Shown piece by piece: positions 8,224 through 18,492 of a DNA stretch of 60,922 nucleotides. The translations under genes and the position numbers were made by a program. Below the pieces are notes generated by a model that was not told the DNA's origin, did not search any database, and saw only the letters and a program-made list of their open reading frames with translations. Origin of the DNA: a virus; IMG/VR virus record IMGVR_UViG_3300033183_000054, positions 1 to 60,922 of that record; one strand, given 5' to 3'. How positions within the stretch are numbered: the first letter of the stretch is position 1; each line of letters opens with the position of its first letter.

Positions 8224-9383
8224 TGTGGTTACATAAAATATTAAGTCCTAAATTTTGGGTAGAAATGTTTACCTTCTATGGTGGCGGTTCGTCAGGCGGC
8301 GGGGGTTCATCTACGACTAAATCTGTTACAACTAACCTACCTGAGTATGCGCAACCGTTCTATGAAGAATTACTAAAACAATCTGGTAAACAGATTTATA
8401 AGACAGGTCCTTCAGGACAGGTAACTGGTATCAAGCAGTATCAACCATATACAGGGCAACGCGTAGCTCCATTTAGTGCTGAACAACAAGCGGTACAACA
8501 AGAAGTTGCAGGTATGACTACACCAGGTCAGTTTCAAACTGCAGCAAGTACATTAGGTACGGTAGGTAGTCAAGCAGGTACAGCAGCTCAAGCAGGGCTT
8601 CAACAAGCATTAGCTTATCAGCCAGGCACTATCACTCCACAACAAGTGCAGACTGGACAGTTTACTCAGCCGGGTGTAGCTCAAAGTTATATGGACCCTT
8701 ATACACAAGCTGTAGTTGACGTACAAAAAAGAGAAGCCTTAAGACAAGCTAATATACAAAAGAACCAAGCGGCTATGGCTTCTATCGGACGAGGCACATT
8801 TGGTGGTGGTCGTGAAGCTTTAATGAAAACAGAACGTGACCGTGCTACACAAGACCTACTAAATAAAATACAAGCTGAAGGTGGTTCAAGGGCTTTCCAA
8901 CAGGCTCAACAAGCATTCCAAGCTGACCAAGCAAGACAACTACAAGCGGCACAAGCTAATCAACAGGCAGCTCTACAAGCAGCTCAAATGGGTCAACAAG
9001 CTCAACAGTTTCAAGCAGGTCTTGGTAAAGATGTAGGGTTAGCTGGATTAGGTACAGGGTTAGAGACTGCAAAAGCAACAGGTCAATTAGGTGCTACAGA
9101 GCAAATGGCAAACCTTGAAAGACTCAAAGCTCAAGCTGCAAGTGCAGGTGAAAAACAAGCATTACAACAAGAGATTAATAACTTGAAGTATCAACAGTTC
9201 AAAGAAGCTCAAGATTACCAAAGAGGTCTCTTGGAGTATCAATCAAACATTCTACGAGGTACTGCAGGTGCTCTTGGTTCTACTCAAGTGGCTTATGCTC
9301 CAGCACCAAGTTTAGCATCACAACTAGGTGGTCTAGGTCTAGCAGGTCTAGGTTTATACAACATTCTAGGTAAACAGGGTTAA
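8220..9383 (+). CDS. Gln/Ala-rich internal virion / ejection protein
   Basis: The ATG overlaps the stop of the acetyltransferase-like gene (ATGA). The 387-residue protein has a short hydrophobic N-terminus, a Gly/Ser linker (YGGGSSGGGGSSTTKS), the conserved LPEYAQPFYEELL segment, and then a long Gln/Ala-rich helical region (about 200-290) rich in QAQQ steps. The end is hydrophobic Gly/Leu sequence (GGLGLAGLGLYNIL). Extended Gln/Ala helices with amphipathic ends fit proteins stored in the head or tail and ejected into the cell, as proposed for this family in related podoviruses. The function is inferred from composition and position. Confidence 0.7.
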   Translation: MMWLHKILSPKFWVEMFTFYGGGSSGGGGSSTTKSVTTNLPEYAQPFYEELLKQSGKQIYKTGPSGQVTGIKQYQPYTGQRVAPFSAEQQAVQQEVAGMTTPGQFQTAASTLGTVGSQAGTAAQAGLQQALAYQPGTITPQQVQTGQFTQPGVAQSYMDPYTQAVVDVQKREALRQANIQKNQAAMASIGRGTFGGGREALMKTERDRATQDLLNKIQAEGGSRAFQQAQQAFQADQARQLQAAQANQQAALQAAQMGQQAQQFQAGLGKDVGLAGLGTGLETAKATGQLGATEQMANLERLKAQAASAGEKQALQQEINNLKYQQFKEAQDYQRGLLEYQSNILRGTAGALGSTQVAYAPAPSLASQLGGLGLAGLGLYNILGKQG

Positions 9384-9387
9384 TATT

Positions 9388-10821
9388 ATGTTAGAAGAAA
9401 GATTTGCAAGTCATTTAAGAGCTACAGATGCAAACGGTAACTATATAACTAGCGATGAGAAGTTACTAAATTACTTACAAGATCCAGGCACTATCCCTAG
9501 TATATTAGTGTTAGGTGAAGTAGAGCGTCGTCAAGTAGAGAATAAACAAAGACAACAAATGGAAGCGCAAGCAGCAGGTCCTATGCCTACAGTAAAAGAT
9601 CAAGCATTGATGCAACAAGCTAACGCTCAAAATATGATGACAGGTGGTATTAGCAATCTAGGTGCACAAAGACCTGATATGACTAATGTGCCTCAACCAA
9701 CTGAAATGACAGCTGCAGATAGAGCAAACATGCCAGGTTTACCTGTGCTTGCAAAAGCAGGAGGTTATGTATCAGAATTCAAAGAAGGTGGCGTAGTTGG
9801 TTATCAACTAGGTGGTAATGTTAATATACCGTCAAACACTGTATACCCTAATTATTTAGATCAGCCTAAAGCATTTCAAGGGTTTGACGCTAACATACAA
9901 GCTACACAAGATAATATATTTGCGTTGAAAAAACGTCTAGCTGAATTGAAAAGTGAACCACACGAAAGACCACTATTAATAAGCCAAGTTGAAGCGCAAC
10001 TTAAAGCTGAACTAGACTATTTAAATGCACCTAAAACAGGTGGAGGGTTTACTCCTACAGAGAACCCAATGATGACTCCTGACGAACAAAAATTAGCAGC
10101 TATGAAATCTGGACAAACACTACAAGAAGACCTACCAATAGGTGAAACTACAATAGATAAACCAGGATTAAAAGATCAACCTGCGTCTGTGTTTGAGGGC
10201 GCTAAATTAGATACAGGTAAAGTAGACACTAGAGTATATGATGAGCTTGGTATAGAAGACCCAGCATTGTATGGTCAAGAATCTAAAGAAAGAATGTCAG
10301 AAGCTCTTGGCGATGAATATACAAAAGCAATAGGAGAGCAAAGAAAACGCATCCAGGACCTAAACTTAGATACTCAAAGATCTTTAAGAGGAGCTTACTT
10401 TTTAGATGCAGCTGGAGAACTGTTCAAAGGAAGAGTAGGCGAAGAAGGAGCAGCAATCGGTAATGCTTTAAAGAAAATAGGTGAAGGTGAAAGACTAACT
10501 AAAAAAGAATCTAACGCTTTAACTATGAAACAAGCTGAATTAGATTTACAATTAATAAAAGCTAATGAAGACAGAAAACTAGCATTAGAGAAATACGGAA
10601 TGGACTCTGAAAGATATGCTAGAGATAACAATAGAGCTGTTCAACTAGCTAAACAAAAAGAAGTTGTAGATTATGCTAAATTAGCAAATAACTTAGAAGT
10701 AGCTGAAATAAATGCTAAAAGACAAGGACAATATTTAGCAAGCGTAATGTTAGGCGGTGAAAAGTGTGCAGCACAGTGCCGTAAAGAAGCTATGGATATG
10801 GCTGCGACGATGGAGCCATGA
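9388..10821 (+). CDS. Internal virion protein, upstream part of a frame split by one TGA
   Basis: The 477-residue product has Met/Gln-rich sequence at residues 55-110, a Gly-rich hydrophobic patch (GGVVGYQLGGNV) and a long charged helical C-terminal half (about 330-460). It lies in the ejected-protein cluster. The stop at 10819-10821 is a single TGA; the same frame stays open without interruption to 11070. This suggests that the natural protein is longer and either reads through TGA or has been broken by one mutation. I do not recognise a catalytic motif. The product is likely structural. Confidence 0.7.
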   Translation: MLEERFASHLRATDANGNYITSDEKLLNYLQDPGTIPSILVLGEVERRQVENKQRQQMEAQAAGPMPTVKDQALMQQANAQNMMTGGISNLGAQRPDMTNVPQPTEMTAADRANMPGLPVLAKAGGYVSEFKEGGVVGYQLGGNVNIPSNTVYPNYLDQPKAFQGFDANIQATQDNIFALKKRLAELKSEPHERPLLISQVEAQLKAELDYLNAPKTGGGFTPTENPMMTPDEQKLAAMKSGQTLQEDLPIGETTIDKPGLKDQPASVFEGAKLDTGKVDTRVYDELGIEDPALYGQESKERMSEALGDEYTKAIGEQRKRIQDLNLDTQRSLRGAYFLDAAGELFKGRVGEEGAAIGNALKKIGEGERLTKKESNALTMKQAELDLQLIKANEDRKLALEKYGMDSERYARDNNRAVQLAKQKEVVDYAKLANNLEVAEINAKRQGQYLASVMLGGEKCAAQCRKEAMDMAATMEP

Positions 10822-10842
10822 TATATAAATAATCGTAATAAA

Positions 10843-11070
10843 ATGACAAAGTTGGCTGAGAAAGTTGCAGAAGGCAACCAAGAAGCAATTGATGAGTATC
10901 AAAAATATGCAGATAAAAATGAAAAAATTGTAGACAAATACTTTAATAAATTTATGTCAGACAGAGAAACTATTAGAGGTTCATCTGGAATTGTTGGTGA
11001 TAATACAGCCTCAACAGCAACTAGGGCATTTAATTATGTTCCAGGTAAAGGACTTGTACCTAATCAATAG
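10843..11070 (+). CDS. In-frame continuation downstream of TGA (C-terminal part or small protein)
   Basis: The 75 codons from ATG 10843 are in the same frame as the preceding gene, with only the TGA at 10819-10821 between them and seven sense codons from that TGA to the ATG. No ribosome-binding site precedes ATG 10843 (upstream bases are AT-rich). The sequence (KVAEGNQEAIDEYQKYADKNEKIV, ending TRAFNYVPGKGLVPNQ) looks like a domain C-terminus. It is most simply the tail of the upstream protein, reached by readthrough or separated by a nonsense mutation or sequence error. Independent initiation is the alternative. Confidence 0.55.
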   Translation: MTKLAEKVAEGNQEAIDEYQKYADKNEKIVDKYFNKFMSDRETIRGSSGIVGDNTASTATRAFNYVPGKGLVPNQ

Positions 11071-11082
11071 TAAGGGACCTAA

Positions 11083-14000
11083 ATGGTACAACAAGTAAAT
11101 ATACAAGGGGTTGGTGTAGTAAATTTCCCTGACAACATGTCACAAGAGGAAATAACTAATGCTATCGAAAATGATATATTAAAAAATGCCATACCCAGCC
11201 AACCTGTAACAGAAGACCCTATATTTAAAGTACAAGAACCTCAACCTCTACCAGCAGATGATGACTCTAGTGATTTTATTAGAGGTATTAAGTCTTACAT
11301 TCCACAACAAAAAGAACTACTTGGTGGTGCTCAAGTATTAACAGGTAAAGCATTTGGTTCAGCAGACATGATACAGTCTGGTCTTGACCGAATGGAGCGT
11401 GCACAAAAAGAACAAATCCCACTATCTAAAGAAACAGACTCGTTTACTGCCGCTTTTGAAAAAGGGCTAGGTGCTGTAATAACTGACTATATACCCTATA
11501 TAGCTGGTCAAGGCGTAGGTATGGTTAGTGAAGCTGTATTGTCTGGTGTAGTTGGTAGTATACTTGGCTCTGTAGCAGGACCTGGTGGTACAGTATCAGG
11601 CGGTGTGTCTGGTGTAGTTGCAAAAAACCTAATTAAAAAGGGTATTAAAGAACAGGCAGAAAAAGAAGCAAAAAAATCTGGTCAAGAAGCTGCTGACAAC
11701 TTTGTCAAAAAAGAAATAAATAAACAGCTTGCAGATCCTAAAATTAATAGCGAACTTAGAAAAGAAGTTAACAAAGAAATAGGTAGAAAACTAGGTTACA
11801 CACAGTTAGCAGCTAGGTATGGTGCAGGTGAAACTACAACCCGTGCAGTAGATGAAGCCATTGCAGGTATAGACAATCCAGAAGAACAACTTAAAAAAAT
11901 ACAAGAACTAAGCACAAGTAAGCTTGCAGCAATAAGTACAGCTCATGCACTAGCAGACTACGTAGGTATTAAAATTGGTCTTGGTGCGTTAGAAGGATTA
12001 GCTCCTACTACAAGAAGTATGCTACTAAATGTAGCTAGAAAGATAGGTATTACAGGTTTACAAGAAGCACCTGTTGAAGTAGTACAAAGTGCATTAGAAA
12101 GATATGGTGCAGACTTACCACTGGCAGATAAACAAGCTATGCGTGAATATGTAGACGCTGCTGCAGGCGGATTCTTTATGCCTATCATACCTGCTACTAT
12201 TGGTGGTATTAGAACTCCTAAACCTATAACAGAAGTGTCTGAACAAGAAACTAAAGAAATATTAGATACTGAAATAGAAGATAAACAACCAGAAAGTTAT
12301 AAAGAAAGTAAAGAAGAAAAAGATTCTAAAAAGAAAATAATAGAAGAAGAAAAAACTGCATCTGAGACAGCAGATGATATAATAAAATCAGAAGAAACAA
12401 TAACGGCTCCAGTAAGCACGCAACAAGAAGACATTCAAAGACAACAAGAATTATTTGACTCACAACAACAAATAATCCAACAAGAACAGGAAGTAGAAGC
12501 AGAACAGCTTGATATGTTCCCGCCTCAGATGGACTTATTTGAAGGAGAAGAAGATGCTGGAATTGACGGACGAACAGATATCAGAAGCGATGAGGTTTCT
12601 GGACAGCCCACAACAAGTGATACCCAAGAACCTGGAGAAACTAAACGACCTTCAGTGGCTAGCAGTGGAAGCACTTTTGACACAGCTTCTGGAAGAACAA
12701 TCACAAACAACACTACATTAAAACGTAATGACGTATTAAATTTTACAGACGAAGAATTAAGAAAGTCAGCAAAACTATTTGTAAACAACCCAGACAACCT
12801 ATCTATTATAGCCAGAGAACAAGCTAAAAGAAGAAATGTCAAAGAAAAACAAAAAATAGATGCTGTAGATAGAAACCAAAAGATAGACTCTTTATTAAAT
12901 AGCATACCTTCAAAAAGAGAACCAACAGATGCAGAATTAGCAGAGTACGAAAAGCGAAGAAAAGACTCTCCTAACTATACCCTTGAACAATATATTGCTG
13001 AACAAGACTTTCTAAAAGCACAAAAAGATAACCCTGGTCTTACCTTTGGTAGATTCTTACAAGACTACTCAAGCCCTACACCGCCTGTAATTACAAAAAG
13101 AACAGAATATGACCAGTATGGTAATCCTATTGAGTTTGAAAGTACTGACCCAGAAGCTAACTTAAAAGTTACAGATAATGCAATAATAAAAACTACTCCT
13201 AATTCTGTATTTGATAGTAATCTAAAACCAAAAGTAACTAAGTATCAAACAGATAACAATTTACAAGACTCCCATGTAATCAAAGAAAATGTAGATACAG
13301 AAGGTAACGTAGAAAGTTTTAGTTTAGTACCTAGAGATACTGTAAAAGACACTTCAGTAGGTTCAGTAGCAGAGTATTTTGCAAATAACTGGATAAAAAC
13401 AAAAGAAGCTTGGAGCACAGGCAAACTAAATAAAAAAGGTGAGCCTATATCTAGGAGAGAAGATAAAGTACCAACGCCAATAGAAGTTAGAAAGTTTTTA
13501 AAAGATAATTTAAATAAAGAACAGTTTGAAGATATAAGAAAACAAAAAAAGTTATTTGAAAAAATAGGTATAGCATCTCAAAAACTATTATATAAACGCA
13601 CTGCAGGTTTAGAAGGTATTAGAGAAGCAAGAAAAATAAGGGAGCAAGAATACGATAATATAGCTAGAGAGCAAGGCGGTATGCAGCCTCTGAATGCCCT
13701 GTTCACGGATACATTTGAAAAGACAGGAGCTATAGAAGAAGATGTTCCATCACCTTATGAAAGAACTAAAGATTTTGTTAAAGCTAGAATAGAAGCAATA
13801 AAAGACTGGGCATTTGAAGCAGCCGAGGATGAGTATGCTTTGAAAAGCAAAAAAGAAATAAACAAAGCTATAACTAAGTTAGCAAAAGAAAGAGGGTATG
13901 AAGAAGGGGAGTTTTCAATCAATGATCCATTAGAATTTATAGACCAAGAAGAATATAACACCATAATTAACGAAGCCCCTAATGTAAAAGATAAGATAAG

Positions 14001-17000
14001 ACTAGATAAGTTTAACGATAAGAAAAAAGTACGAGATAAGTTTGCAGAAACATTTAACGCTAGAGAAAAAGCTGTAGCAGAAAAAATGAAAAACATATTT
14101 GCCGGTGCAGTTAGAGCTTCGACTAAATACAAAGCTTCTCAAAAAGTTATTGGTAAGACAGTCACAGATCAAAGAAAAGAAAATGCTCAGTTAAAAAGAA
14201 TAGAAAAAGAACAAGAAGCCGCTAAACAAAGAAAACGTGGTGCACGCATGGGCGAGACTAAAATATTAACGCCTACTCAATTACAAGCTTTAGAAAATAA
14301 AAATACAACTGATGCAAATAATGACGTGATGGAAGCTATAAAATCAGGTAAGTCTATAGCAGAAATTTTAAAAGTCATAGCAGGCAAAAAAGCAGCAAAA
14401 CTTAACTCTACTCAAACAGTTGCTAATATGCTAGCTAAAGTTATATCTAAAATACCAGGATATAACACTAAAATAAAATTAGGTGTAGTTAGAGGCGATA
14501 GGTTTGCACACTTTGATCCACGAACAAACACTATTGTTATAAACAAGAGAATAGAATTTAGTGCTCCTTCTGGTAGGGTAGAATCGCTGGGCAGGATAGT
14601 AGTACACGAAGTTATGCACTCTATGATGGACCACATTATTGACAATAGAAGTGTACTACCACTAAGTCTACAAAAAGAATTAGACACACTAGAAAAACAA
14701 TATGAATATGTATCTCAAACTTTAAATCCAGTTACGCTAGAACTGTTCGGTATAGATTCATTCAAAGAGTTTGTTGCTGAGATGTTTGCTAGTGAAGAAG
14801 TGCAAAAATTAGTTGGTACTCTAGGTAGGTCTAGAAAAGAAAGAGAGTCTGCATTATTTAAGAAAACATACGGTGATGGAAAAGTTTCAGGTTTCTTAAA
14901 AGATATGGCTAACTTCATACTTAAAACTATAAGAACACTTGGAGGGTTTACTCCAGGAATCACTGCGGCAACTACACTTCAATCTATTGAAAACATAATT
15001 ACATCAAAAGAATATGTACCAGCTAGCGAAACATTACAAGGTAAGGGTATATCCTTTGCTCCTAAAAAAGCTAAAGACATAGGAGACTCTACTCCTCAAA
15101 AAATAAGAGAGACAAACAGAGCAGCTGCAAAAGATTATGAATATAGATCGTGGTTTGGTAATGCTTTCAATACATTCAAAGACTTGTTTGCAAGCGGTGA
15201 AAAGTCAATGACTAACTTAATTAGACGCTTCCAAAACGATAGAATAATATTGAAAAAAATACAGGACGTAGCAAGCAACGCAGGAATATTAACTAGAAGT
15301 GGTAAGTATTTTAACAATATATACGACCAAGTAACTTTAGCTTTAGGTAGAGCGGATAAAATTTTAAGAGAAACTGTAAAGGGTCCTATAGATGATTTTA
15401 CTGAAGCTTTTTCAAGTTATTTAAAATACACTAAACAAAACGAAAGAGATGCGGTAGGAGACTTACAATCATGGCTCACAGCATTTCATGAAGCAGAACG
15501 ACGCCTTGTTAAATTTTTAAGATTTGTTCCTCTAAGTACAAAAGACAATATAACTCTAAGTTCAGGTAGACAAACGAGCGCTGCTCAACTGAGAAGAGAT
15601 ATATTTAAAATACTTACAACTAATAGAAATTTAACAAAACAACAGATTAAGAAATACAGAGACTTACTACAGTCTTTAGCAGATAACTATGCAGATACAA
15701 ATGGACAAAGCTTTAGAGCAGAGGATAGATATAAGTCTATTGATATGAATGACATTGAGTATAGTGTTGTGGGTAAAGGTAAAGGCGAAGGTCCTCTAAC
15801 AGTCACTGAAAGAGATGCTTTAATAGAAGAGTATAACAACCTTCCTGAAGAACAAAAAGCAATCATAGATAAAATAAGAAAGGCTATGAAAGTTATTCAA
15901 GAACAAACCAAAGAATTAAACTTTAAAGCTAACTACATGCCTGTACAAGCTAAAAATATGATTGAATTCTATGGATGGGAAAACTATATACCATTAAAAG
16001 GAAAAACTGAAATAAAAGGAGAGAACGAAGAGTTTCTTGATATTCAAGGCAAGAGATTATCAGGTGATTTAAGAAGAATGGAAAGCACATTTGAAAAAGG
16101 TGCAGAGCAAGCACAAGACCCGTTTGTACAAGTGTTAGTAGATGCAACTGTTGCAGGAGCAAGAGCAGGTAGAAAAGGTCTAACTCAGTCTATAAAAAAT
16201 GCTATAAACACTGATGTATCATACGTAGATGAAAAAGGTAATAAAGTTAAGAAAAGATTAATAGATGGTGAAATAAAAACATATTCTTTTGACGAAAGGT
16301 TTTTAGATGAAATAAAAGAGGATATGAATGACAAGAAAAAGATACTTCACTTTAATGAAGACGGTTCTGTCGATGTAATAAAATTAAAAGACGACGCAGT
16401 ATTAGAAGCAGTTCGTAGAACATATAGAGACTCTCATCCTTTGCTAGATTTAGCCAATGGAGTTACAGGATTATTAGGACAACTACATACTAGATTCAAT
16501 CCTGCTTTCCCAGTATTAAACTTTGTTCGTGATGCATTAACTAACGCTTATGTTATTGCTGCCGAGATAGGACCACGAAGTAGTTTTGATTACCTAACAC
16601 TTGTAGCAGAACAAGTAGTAAAAGGTGGTATGAAAGATACAGCTACAATAGCAAACCTATATAACCAAAACGGTATAGATGGTATAAGAAGGTATGCTAA
16701 AGAACAAGCTAGAAAAGGTAATACTTATCCTCAGTCAGTTATAGAATACCTTGATGAAGGGGGTAACATCGCCTATGTTCAAGGTTTATCTGTTGCAGGA
16801 ACTATGCATACTCTTTCTTCTAAACTAAATAAAAATAAAATATTACAGTCAACAGAAGGCATAACTAAATTCTTTGATAGTGTCATGCTTACTTTTGAAT
16901 TAGCATCTCGTGTTGCAGGTTATCGTGTATATAAACAAGATTTTATGACTGCAAATAAAAATAAAATAATTAACAAAGCCCAGTTAGAAAAAGCAGCTAG

Positions 17001-18291
17001 AGAAGCAGCAGCTGCATATGCTAAAAACTTTGCAAACTTTGAACAAACCGGTGAATATGGTAGAGCGTTAGGTGCATGGTTTATGTTCTTTAGACCGGCA
17101 GCTACCGGTGCAGTTAGAGCTTTAGAAGGTATAGGTCCAGGTTTAAGACGATGGCAAAACGTAGAAGCTCAACTACCAGACTATGTTAGAAACGACCCAC
17201 AAAAACTAGCTCAAACTAAAGCTAACTTTGAAAAAAGACAAAAGGCATCTAGAGCTGTTATATTCTCGTCCGTAGGTATGGGGCTTACCGTATACTACTT
17301 AGCTGCAGCATTATCAGGTGACGACGATGATAATAATAACAAAACGTTTGGTGATGACATGAGACGTTGGACTCGTTACGCTAGGTTTGCAATACCAGGC
17401 ACAGACACTGTATTACAGATACCTTGGGGTTTTGGTAACGGCGGACTTGCCGCATTTGGTGCTCAAATAGCAGGGTTAGCTTCAGGGAAAGAAAACCCAC
17501 CAAGAGAAGTTATAGGTAATATGATTGAGATACTTATGGATTCTTACTTACCTCTTCCTATATCACGTATCAATCCTTTAGAATCACCTGGACACGCAAC
17601 TGCATTTTTAACAGATTCGTTTGTACCTTCAGTTGCAAGACCTTTGTTTGAATATGCTATGAATATGAATGCGTTTGGACAACAGATATATAATACAAGA
17701 AGGTCTAGAGTGGGTGATGCTTATACTGGAGGAGATAACATACCAGATATGTATAAAGACGGAGCTATACTATTAAGTGAGATGACAGACGGATACTTAA
17801 GTTGGAGCCCTAACACCATGTACTTCTTTGCCAACAACCTTGCAGACGGCTGGACACGTATTATGCAAAACACTTACGGACTAGGACTAACATTAGCAGG
17901 ACAAAAAGATTTTGATCCAAAAAGAGACCTACAAATATTTGACAGCTTCTTATCTAAATACTCTAAAGCAGACCAACGGGCTTATGGTAGAGTAAGAAAC
18001 ATTGTAGAGGCAAAACAAAAACGATTAGATGCTAATAAAAATAACCCAGAAGTATATGATCGTTATGTAAATAATAATCCATTAGATCCTATTATAGTAG
18101 AAACGTTTAATACTATAGAAGCTAAAAGGATTAATCCAGCAAGAGCCGATGTAAATGAAATAAGACGTATGCCAGGACTTACACCTAAAGAAAGAAGTGA
18201 TTTGTTAGAACCTAGGAAAGAGGTATTAGATGCATACACTAAAGGTCTTACTGCAGAAATAGAAGTTATGCTAGAAATAGCTGAGGAATAA
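11083..18291 (+). CDS. Giant polyvalent (ejected) protein with HEVMH protease domain
   Basis: This 2402-residue protein is the largest in the window. It begins with the small module VQQVNIQGVGVVNFPDNMSQEEITNAI, common at the start of large phage internal proteins. A Gly/Ala hydrophobic segment follows (about 125-200), then long Glu/Lys/Gln-rich linkers. Around residues 1130-1260 is a zinc-peptidase-like domain with HEVMH (His1175, Glu1176, His1179) and a downstream EFVAEMFA helix. The C-terminal third (FNPAFPVLNFVRDALTNAYV, YGRALGAWFMFFRPAATGAVRAL, and a hydrophobic helix near VGMGLTVYYLAAAL) matches the large polyvalent protein-associated domains described for phage proteins injected with DNA. 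It probably enters the host and acts there, with protease activity as one function. It ends back to back with the minus-strand block (TAATTA). Confidence 0.8.
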   Translation: MVQQVNIQGVGVVNFPDNMSQEEITNAIENDILKNAIPSQPVTEDPIFKVQEPQPLPADDDSSDFIRGIKSYIPQQKELLGGAQVLTGKAFGSADMIQSGLDRMERAQKEQIPLSKETDSFTAAFEKGLGAVITDYIPYIAGQGVGMVSEAVLSGVVGSILGSVAGPGGTVSGGVSGVVAKNLIKKGIKEQAEKEAKKSGQEAADNFVKKEINKQLADPKINSELRKEVNKEIGRKLGYTQLAARYGAGETTTRAVDEAIAGIDNPEEQLKKIQELSTSKLAAISTAHALADYVGIKIGLGALEGLAPTTRSMLLNVARKIGITGLQEAPVEVVQSALERYGADLPLADKQAMREYVDAAAGGFFMPIIPATIGGIRTPKPITEVSEQETKEILDTEIEDKQPESYKESKEEKDSKKKIIEEEKTASETADDIIKSEETITAPVSTQQEDIQRQQELFDSQQQIIQQEQEVEAEQLDMFPPQMDLFEGEEDAGIDGRTDIRSDEVSGQPTTSDTQEPGETKRPSVASSGSTFDTASGRTITNNTTLKRNDVLNFTDEELRKSAKLFVNNPDNLSIIAREQAKRRNVKEKQKIDAVDRNQKIDSLLNSIPSKREPTDAELAEYEKRRKDSPNYTLEQYIAEQDFLKAQKDNPGLTFGRFLQDYSSPTPPVITKRTEYDQYGNPIEFESTDPEANLKVTDNAIIKTTPNSVFDSNLKPKVTKYQTDNNLQDSHVIKENVDTEGNVESFSLVPRDTVKDTSVGSVAEYFANNWIKTKEAWSTGKLNKKGEPISRREDKVPTPIEVRKFLKDNLNKEQFEDIRKQKKLFEKIGIASQKLLYKRTAGLEGIREARKIREQEYDNIAREQGGMQPLNALFTDTFEKTGAIEEDVPSPYERTKDFVKARIEAIKDWAFEAAEDEYALKSKKEINKAITKLAKERGYEEGEFSINDPLEFIDQEEYNTIINEAPNVKDKIRLDKFNDKKKVRDKFAETFNAREKAVAEKMKNIFAGAVRASTKYKASQKVIGKTVTDQRKENAQLKRIEKEQEAAKQRKRGARMGETKILTPTQLQALENKNTTDANNDVMEAIKSGKSIAEILKVIAGKKAAKLNSTQTVANMLAKVISKIPGYNTKIKLGVVRGDRFAHFDPRTNTIVINKRIEFSAPSGRVESLGRIVVHEVMHSMMDHIIDNRSVLPLSLQKELDTLEKQYEYVSQTLNPVTLELFGIDSFKEFVAEMFASEEVQKLVGTLGRSRKERESALFKKTYGDGKVSGFLKDMANFILKTIRTLGGFTPGITAATTLQSIENIITSKEYVPASETLQGKGISFAPKKAKDIGDSTPQKIRETNRAAAKDYEYRSWFGNAFNTFKDLFASGEKSMTNLIRRFQNDRIILKKIQDVASNAGILTRSGKYFNNIYDQVTLALGRADKILRETVKGPIDDFTEAFSSYLKYTKQNERDAVGDLQSWLTAFHEAERRLVKFLRFVPLSTKDNITLSSGRQTSAAQLRRDIFKILTTNRNLTKQQIKKYRDLLQSLADNYADTNGQSFRAEDRYKSIDMNDIEYSVVGKGKGEGPLTVTERDALIEEYNNLPEEQKAIIDKIRKAMKVIQEQTKELNFKANYMPVQAKNMIEFYGWENYIPLKGKTEIKGENEEFLDIQGKRLSGDLRRMESTFEKGAEQAQDPFVQVLVDATVAGARAGRKGLTQSIKNAINTDVSYVDEKGNKVKKRLIDGEIKTYSFDERFLDEIKEDMNDKKKILHFNEDGSVDVIKLKDDAVLEAVRRTYRDSHPLLDLANGVTGLLGQLHTRFNPAFPVLNFVRDALTNAYVIAAEIGPRSSFDYLTLVAEQVVKGGMKDTATIANLYNQNGIDGIRRYAKEQARKGNTYPQSVIEYLDEGGNIAYVQGLSVAGTMHTLSSKLNKNKILQSTEGITKFFDSVMLTFELASRVAGYRVYKQDFMTANKNKIINKAQLEKAAREAAAAYAKNFANFEQTGEYGRALGAWFMFFRPAATGAVRALEGIGPGLRRWQNVEAQLPDYVRNDPQKLAQTKANFEKRQKASRAVIFSSVGMGLTVYYLAAALSGDDDDNNNKTFGDDMRRWTRYARFAIPGTDTVLQIPWGFGNGGLAAFGAQIAGLASGKENPPREVIGNMIEILMDSYLPLPISRINPLESPGHATAFLTDSFVPSVARPLFEYAMNMNAFGQQIYNTRRSRVGDAYTGGDNIPDMYKDGAILLSEMTDGYLSWSPNTMYFFANNLADGWTRIMQNTYGLGLTLAGQKDFDPKRDLQIFDSFLSKYSKADQRAYGRVRNIVEAKQKRLDANKNNPEVYDRYVNNNPLDPIIVETFNTIEAKRINPARADVNEIRRMPGLTPKERSDLLEPRKEVLDAYTKGLTAEIEVMLEIAEE

Positions 18292-18492
18292 TTAGCCGAT
18301 ACGCCACGTCCTTACACCAAGCATACCTTCATATACTACAGCGTAACACTTAACTTTTATTTTTTCTTTTTTAGATTTTGTTTCTATGGTGTAGATTAGA
18401 CTAGAGGGTCTAGTCGTAGGTATGAAAAAACTATCCCCTCGTTCCATATATAAGAATGGTAGTATCCATTCAGGCTCACTTGTTCTCAGCAT
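18292..18492 (-). CDS. Small conserved phage protein
   Basis: The 66-residue product contains EWILPFLYMERGDSFFIPT, then IYTIETKSKKEKIKVKCYAVV and a final GVRTWRIG. I recall small phage proteins with this GDSFFIPT...GVRVWRV pattern encoded near replication genes, but no function. The compact beta-type sequence with Lys-rich turns might bind nucleic acid. It overlaps the end of the primase gene by 17 bases and its stop abuts that of the giant plus-strand gene with no spacer, so the opposing transcripts meet here without a visible terminator. Confidence 0.65.
   Translation of the reverse strand: MLRTSEPEWILPFLYMERGDSFFIPTTRPSSLIYTIETKSKKEKIKVKCYAVVYEGMLGVRTWRIG

Noticed and set aside
9388-11070. 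Reassignment of TGA to a sense codon across the genome.
   Set aside because: Many well-defined genes (for example 5843-7813 and several overlapping early genes) end in TGA at sensible places, so only a local effect is considered.
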